Below, in pieces: positions 60,801-63,257 of a DNA stretch of 63,257 nucleotides. The stretch comes from JBCBEX01 sp038528235 (GTDB lineage: Bacteria > Bacteroidota > Rhodothermia > Rhodothermales > Rubricoccaceae), in assembly GCA_038528235.1 (NCBI GenBank), contig JBCBEX010000013.1, positions 1 through 63,257 on the forward strand, written 5' to 3'. Below the pieces are notes generated by a model. It was not told where the DNA came from. It saw only the letters and a list, made by a program, of their open reading frames with translations, and made no database searches. Made by a program: the position numbers and the translations under genes. The first letter of the stretch is position 1; every line of letters starts with the position of its first letter.

Positions 60801-61106
60801 GCTTTCGAGGCGCGCGGGGGCGACGGCGCGCGCCTCGCGGGCCTGGCGCGTGCTCTTCAGTGGCGACGTGGCACGGTCCATCAACTGGGGATGGCGCAGC
60901 ATGGGGCGGTCGGCCGAGCGCGGCGCCTCACCTGGAGCCTGGATTGTCTGCGTGAAATCGGTCGCCACAGGGAGCGAGGCGTCGATCTCGGCCTCCTGGA
61001 AGAAGTCGTCGGAGCAGCCTGCGAGCAGCAGGACCGCGACGAGGGCAACCGCCAGACCTTGGAGTGACGAGGCGTACGAGACAGCGCGGGCAGTGGGGGT
61101 GAGCAT
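57802..61106 (-). CDS. S8 (subtilisin-like) protease lipoprotein with Ig-like C-terminal repeats, interrupted by an assembly gap
   Basis: About 1100 aa from the ATG at 61106. Lipoprotein signal (VALVAVLLLAGC); a decapeptide-repeat region (~140-215); an I9-like prodomain end (DDPDLEFAEPDPEM). The S8 catalytic triad follows: Asp in AFILDSGIYD, His in DATGHGTHIAGTVGAS, Ser in LMSGTSMATPHAVGAAAL. About five Ig-like repeats of ~95 aa come next, each with a 'PC-x-V/L...AP-x-x-C' Cys pair, and a Gly/Pro/Thr/Ser/Glu linker before repeat 4. The Ns at 58184-58279 split the frame in repeat 4. Repeat arithmetic shows one gene, with the apparent frameshift being artefactual. A surface or secreted protease; substrate unknown. 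A paralogue lies upstream. Confidence 0.88.
58184..58279. other. Assembly gap (96 Ns) inside a tandem repeat
   Basis: The Ns lie at the same phase of a 285-bp repeat as 57899-57989 in the complete neighbouring copy. That segment is 91 bases, so the gap length of 96 is probably wrong by 5. Confidence 0.9.
60469..60681 (-). repeat. 30-bp coding repeats, decapeptide YGVTRRVLQE type
   Basis: Around six to seven head-to-tail copies of a 30-bp unit (core TACTCCTGCAGCACCCG on the plus strand) encoding Y-G-[VI]-T-x-R-V-L-Q-E, one copy enlarged by a Gly. They lie between the lipoprotein N terminus and the protease prodomain. Confidence 0.85.
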
Positions 61107-61541
61107 GCCTGAGCAACGGGAGGGTGATTGGGAGGTACCCTCTCGCGCAAAGGGAACACCGCACCCATGTCCTACCCTTCGCAGGGCGAGCAACCCAGGC
61201 CGATTTCCGGGATGACTGGGCATATTGGTAGACGGTGCGCGGCCGATCTCACTGTGAAACAGCCGCCTCTCAGAGTGAGATTGGGGGCCCACGTGGAGAG
61301 ACGTACCCGCCTCGTGCACCCGTAGGGCGTTCGTACCCGGAGCCTCAACCTTGCCCTGCCCTTCGTCTTCATCGCCATCCAAGCTTAGCGCTATCCAAGC
61401 ACGGCGCGATGCTGAGGGCGCCGGCGCTCCCAATGGAACACCGCCGCCCACCCGCGGCCCCGTACTTCGAGGCCCAATCGGTTCGGGCCTCTGCGCAGCT
61501 ACCGCGCCTTCGATACGCTCAGCAGTATCGCCGTGCCGAAC
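61107..61541. other. Intergenic region between the two protease paralogues
   Basis: 435 bases upstream of the S8 gene. No gene is supported; an upstream in-frame extension of the protease is Arg/Pro-rich. A long-range inverted repeat ATCTCACT/AGTGAGAT (61246-61253 and 61274-61281) with a 20-base spacer could be a regulatory or leader hairpin. Confidence 0.4.
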
Positions 61542-63257
61542 CTACACGTCACATCCAGGGGCGCGGGCCACGGGCGCGATGAGGGTCTCCGTGCCAATCT
61601 CGACCGCCACCGAGCAGGGGATCGTGCTGGGGAAACGAAGACTGAACACCCAGGTCTTGTCGTTCATGACGGCGGCGGCGCCGAGCAGCGTACCGGCCTC
61701 GTCGTAGACGGTGACGGGGTCGCCCTCCTGCACACCGCGGCCACGCACGACGAGCCGACTCCGGGGCGCTTCCCACCAGCGGGCCATGTCCACGCTGGAC
61801 ACCCGCGTCGAGCAGGTCGGCGGAGCTCCAATGACGGCACGGGTGTCGGCATTCCCATCTATCGTCACCTGAACGGCACACGGAACGATGTCTGGGCGCC
61901 AGACCCGCAGCGTCCAATCTCCGCTCGCGTCGGCTGTGGCCGTCCCGAGGGCCGCGCCGGTTTCGGAGTCACGGACGGTCGCGGTGCCGCCCACAGGGCC
62001 GTGCCCCGTCACGATGAGCCGCTCGTTACCTGGTGTCCACTCGGCCGTCTCTATCTCGACCGTGGAGGAGGTAGTGGGCCCACTCGCAGCCATGCAGTCG
62101 GACGGGGCGTCGCGGACGCCCGTCCGGTCTGCGCGTCCGTCGAGCCGGATCTCGACCTCACAGGGAATCGTGGCGAGGTCGTTGAGCCTAAACTCCCAGT
62201 CCTCGTCCTGGTCAGCGAGCGTCGTGGCCAGCACGGCGTTGGTCGCAAGGTCGATCAGAGTGACGGTCATGCCCGCGTAGCCATGCCCACGGACGACGAG
62301 GCGGTCGTGCGTGGCCCACCACCGCGCCCGCTCGATGCGGACATAGGAGAGCGGATGCTGATCCACATCCGGGGGCCGCTCGACATAGACGAAGCCGGGG
62401 TCGCACGACGGAGCGTCGACGCTGACCTCGAGGGCTTCGCCGAGGTTACCCTCGGCGCGGAGGCGGCACGGCGGCAGCACGTCCGGGAGGAGACGCATCG
62501 TGATTCCGAAGGCCCCGACCGACCCCGTGGTCATCGTGGCGAGGAGCACGTCGCTATCGGCGTTGTAGAGCGACACCGTCGCCCCGCCCGTGGCCAGGCC
62601 GCCGATGGTCAGGTCGTTCGCGTTGGCGTCCCAGGTGGGCGGCGCGAGCGTGAGCGGCTTGCTGCACGACGGCGGCGCGTTGAGCACCGAGCGGATCGCG
62701 GACTTGCCTGCCGTCTCGATCTCGACGGCGCACGGAGGCTGGGTCATGGGGAACTCCGACTTGAACTCGTCCATCGGGTTCGGCAGCGTCGTGGTCACGA
62801 CCGCGTCGTTGGCGATGTTGCGGATGTAGATGGTGGTGCCCTGGTGGAGGCTGATGCCCTCCACCTCCAGACGGCCGCTCTTCCACTCGACGCGGTCGAC
62901 GCGGAAGTCGGTGCCCATCTCCTCCTCGGCCCAGTCGCACGACGAGGGCGCGTTTTCTGTCGCGACGGCCGTCTCGACGGGGAGCTGCGTATAGCCGAGG
63001 TAGACGGCCCGGACGGCGCAGGGCGCTGCCCCGAGGGGGAACTCGTAATCGAACGTGCCGTCGGCGCGGATGACGGTCTGCGTGAGTTCGTCGCCCGTCA
63101 CGGCGTCGTAGAACGTGACCCGGTCGAGGCGCGGCCCCTCGCCCTTGACGAGGAGGGCGTCGCCCTTCCAGTCGGCCTTCTCGAAGTAGAACGCCTTCAG
63201 GTCGTCCTGCGCGGCGAAGTCAGCGACGTGGACCGAGCGGTCGGTGGTGCGCGTCGG
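61542..63257 (-). CDS. C-terminal part of a second secreted protein with Ig-like repeats, probably an S8 protease paralogue (5' end outside window)
   Basis: 571 aa visible; the frame is open to the window edge, so the start is missing. The first visible residues (TDRSVHVADFAAQDDL, then KGEGPRLDRVTFYDAVTGDE) align with the segment just after the catalytic domain of the neighbouring S8 gene (TRTLHVGDFAS, SGRGPRLDQVSFYDDETD). Six ~95-aa repeats follow, each ending in a Cys pair (e.g. PCEVEIRLDGRADRTGVRDA, then PSDC). The protease domain is expected beyond 63257 but is not seen. Probably secreted and exposed at the cell surface. Confidence 0.8.
   Translation of the reverse strand, partial: PTRTTDRSVHVADFAAQDDLKAFYFEKADWKGDALLVKGEGPRLDRVTFYDAVTGDELTQTVIRADGTFDYEFPLGAAPCAVRAVYLGYTQLPVETAVATENAPSSCDWAEEEMGTDFRVDRVEWKSGRLEVEGISLHQGTTIYIRNIANDAVVTTTLPNPMDEFKSEFPMTQPPCAVEIETAGKSAIRSVLNAPPSCSKPLTLAPPTWDANANDLTIGGLATGGATVSLYNADSDVLLATMTTGSVGAFGITMRLLPDVLPPCRLRAEGNLGEALEVSVDAPSCDPGFVYVERPPDVDQHPLSYVRIERARWWATHDRLVVRGHGYAGMTVTLIDLATNAVLATTLADQDEDWEFRLNDLATIPCEVEIRLDGRADRTGVRDAPSDCMAASGPTTSSTVEIETAEWTPGNERLIVTGHGPVGGTATVRDSETGAALGTATADASGDWTLRVWRPDIVPCAVQVTIDGNADTRAVIGAPPTCSTRVSSVDMARWWEAPRSRLVVRGRGVQEGDPVTVYDEAGTLLGAAAVMNDKTWVFSLRFPSTIPCSVAVEIGTETLIAPVARAPGCDV

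Noticed and set aside
61246..61281. Inverted repeat as an operator for the S8 gene
   Set aside because: Eight-bp arms with a 20-base spacer may occur by chance and no regulator gene is nearby; kept only as a note in the intergenic entry.
1..63257. CRISPR array, rRNA, insertion sequences or prophage genes
   Set aside because: No regularly spaced repeat array, rRNA segment, transposase, integrase or phage structural gene was recognised on either strand.

Overview
The window looks like chromosomal DNA from a high-GC, Gram-negative, aerobic member of the Bacteroidota, most likely class Rhodothermia (relatives of Salinibacter, Rhodothermus or Rubricoccus). Supporting features are a type III glutamine synthetase, a TonB-dependent receptor with an N-terminal carboxypeptidase-like domain, many lipoprotein and Tat signals, few clear Shine-Dalgarno sites and strong GC3 bias. 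The bias produces very long antisense shadow frames. The lineage is an inference from gene content. About 50 protein genes, one tRNA-Ser(UGA), several terminator hairpins and one 96-base run of Ns are present.

Layout. Positions 1-9350 hold an ECF sigma factor, a secreted toast-rack-like protein, an NfeD-type membrane protease, a GNAT enzyme, a hot-dog thioesterase, a beta-CASP nuclease and a glnN-lrp pair. Positions 9700-18750 form an exopolysaccharide locus: initiating sugar transferase, TolC-like protein, Wzc-like chain-length protein, glycosyltransferase, Wzx-like flippase and Wzy/ligase. Positions 18750-24090 (minus strand) hold a probable operon: aat, a DUF1460 amidase-like lipoprotein, and a membrane-anchored Clp-type AAA+ protein whose C terminus looks like a release factor without its GGQ domain. 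This last protein is the most unusual object in the window. Positions 24270-31710 hold two NAD-binding epimerase-like proteins, a pair of Tat-exported ferritin-like proteins, an M14 carboxypeptidase and an MscS channel.

Positions 31990-35480 hold three consecutive membrane-anchored proteins that may be minor components of a pilus-like structure. Next come a small lower-GC gene that looks acquired, a GAF-GAF-PP2C phosphatase, a universal stress protein, a phosphoesterase and an orphan BLUF blue-light sensor. Positions 41670-49990 are housekeeping: fabF-acpP with an intervening terminator, metK-ahcY (SAM cycle), a PcrA/UvrD helicase and a radical SAM/SPASM protein. Positions 50197-57560 hold a TspO-like protein, quinone-dependent D-lactate dehydrogenase, a TetR regulator next to a TonB-dependent receptor with a candidate operator between them, a stand-alone GGQ release-factor-like protein, a lipoprotein and a 7Fe ferredoxin.

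The right end holds two tandem paralogous secreted proteins on the minus strand. One is a complete S8 protease lipoprotein whose C-terminal repeats are interrupted by the N run. The other is cut by the window edge. Repeat-period arithmetic indicates that the N run is 5 bases too long and that the apparent frameshift there is an assembly artefact.
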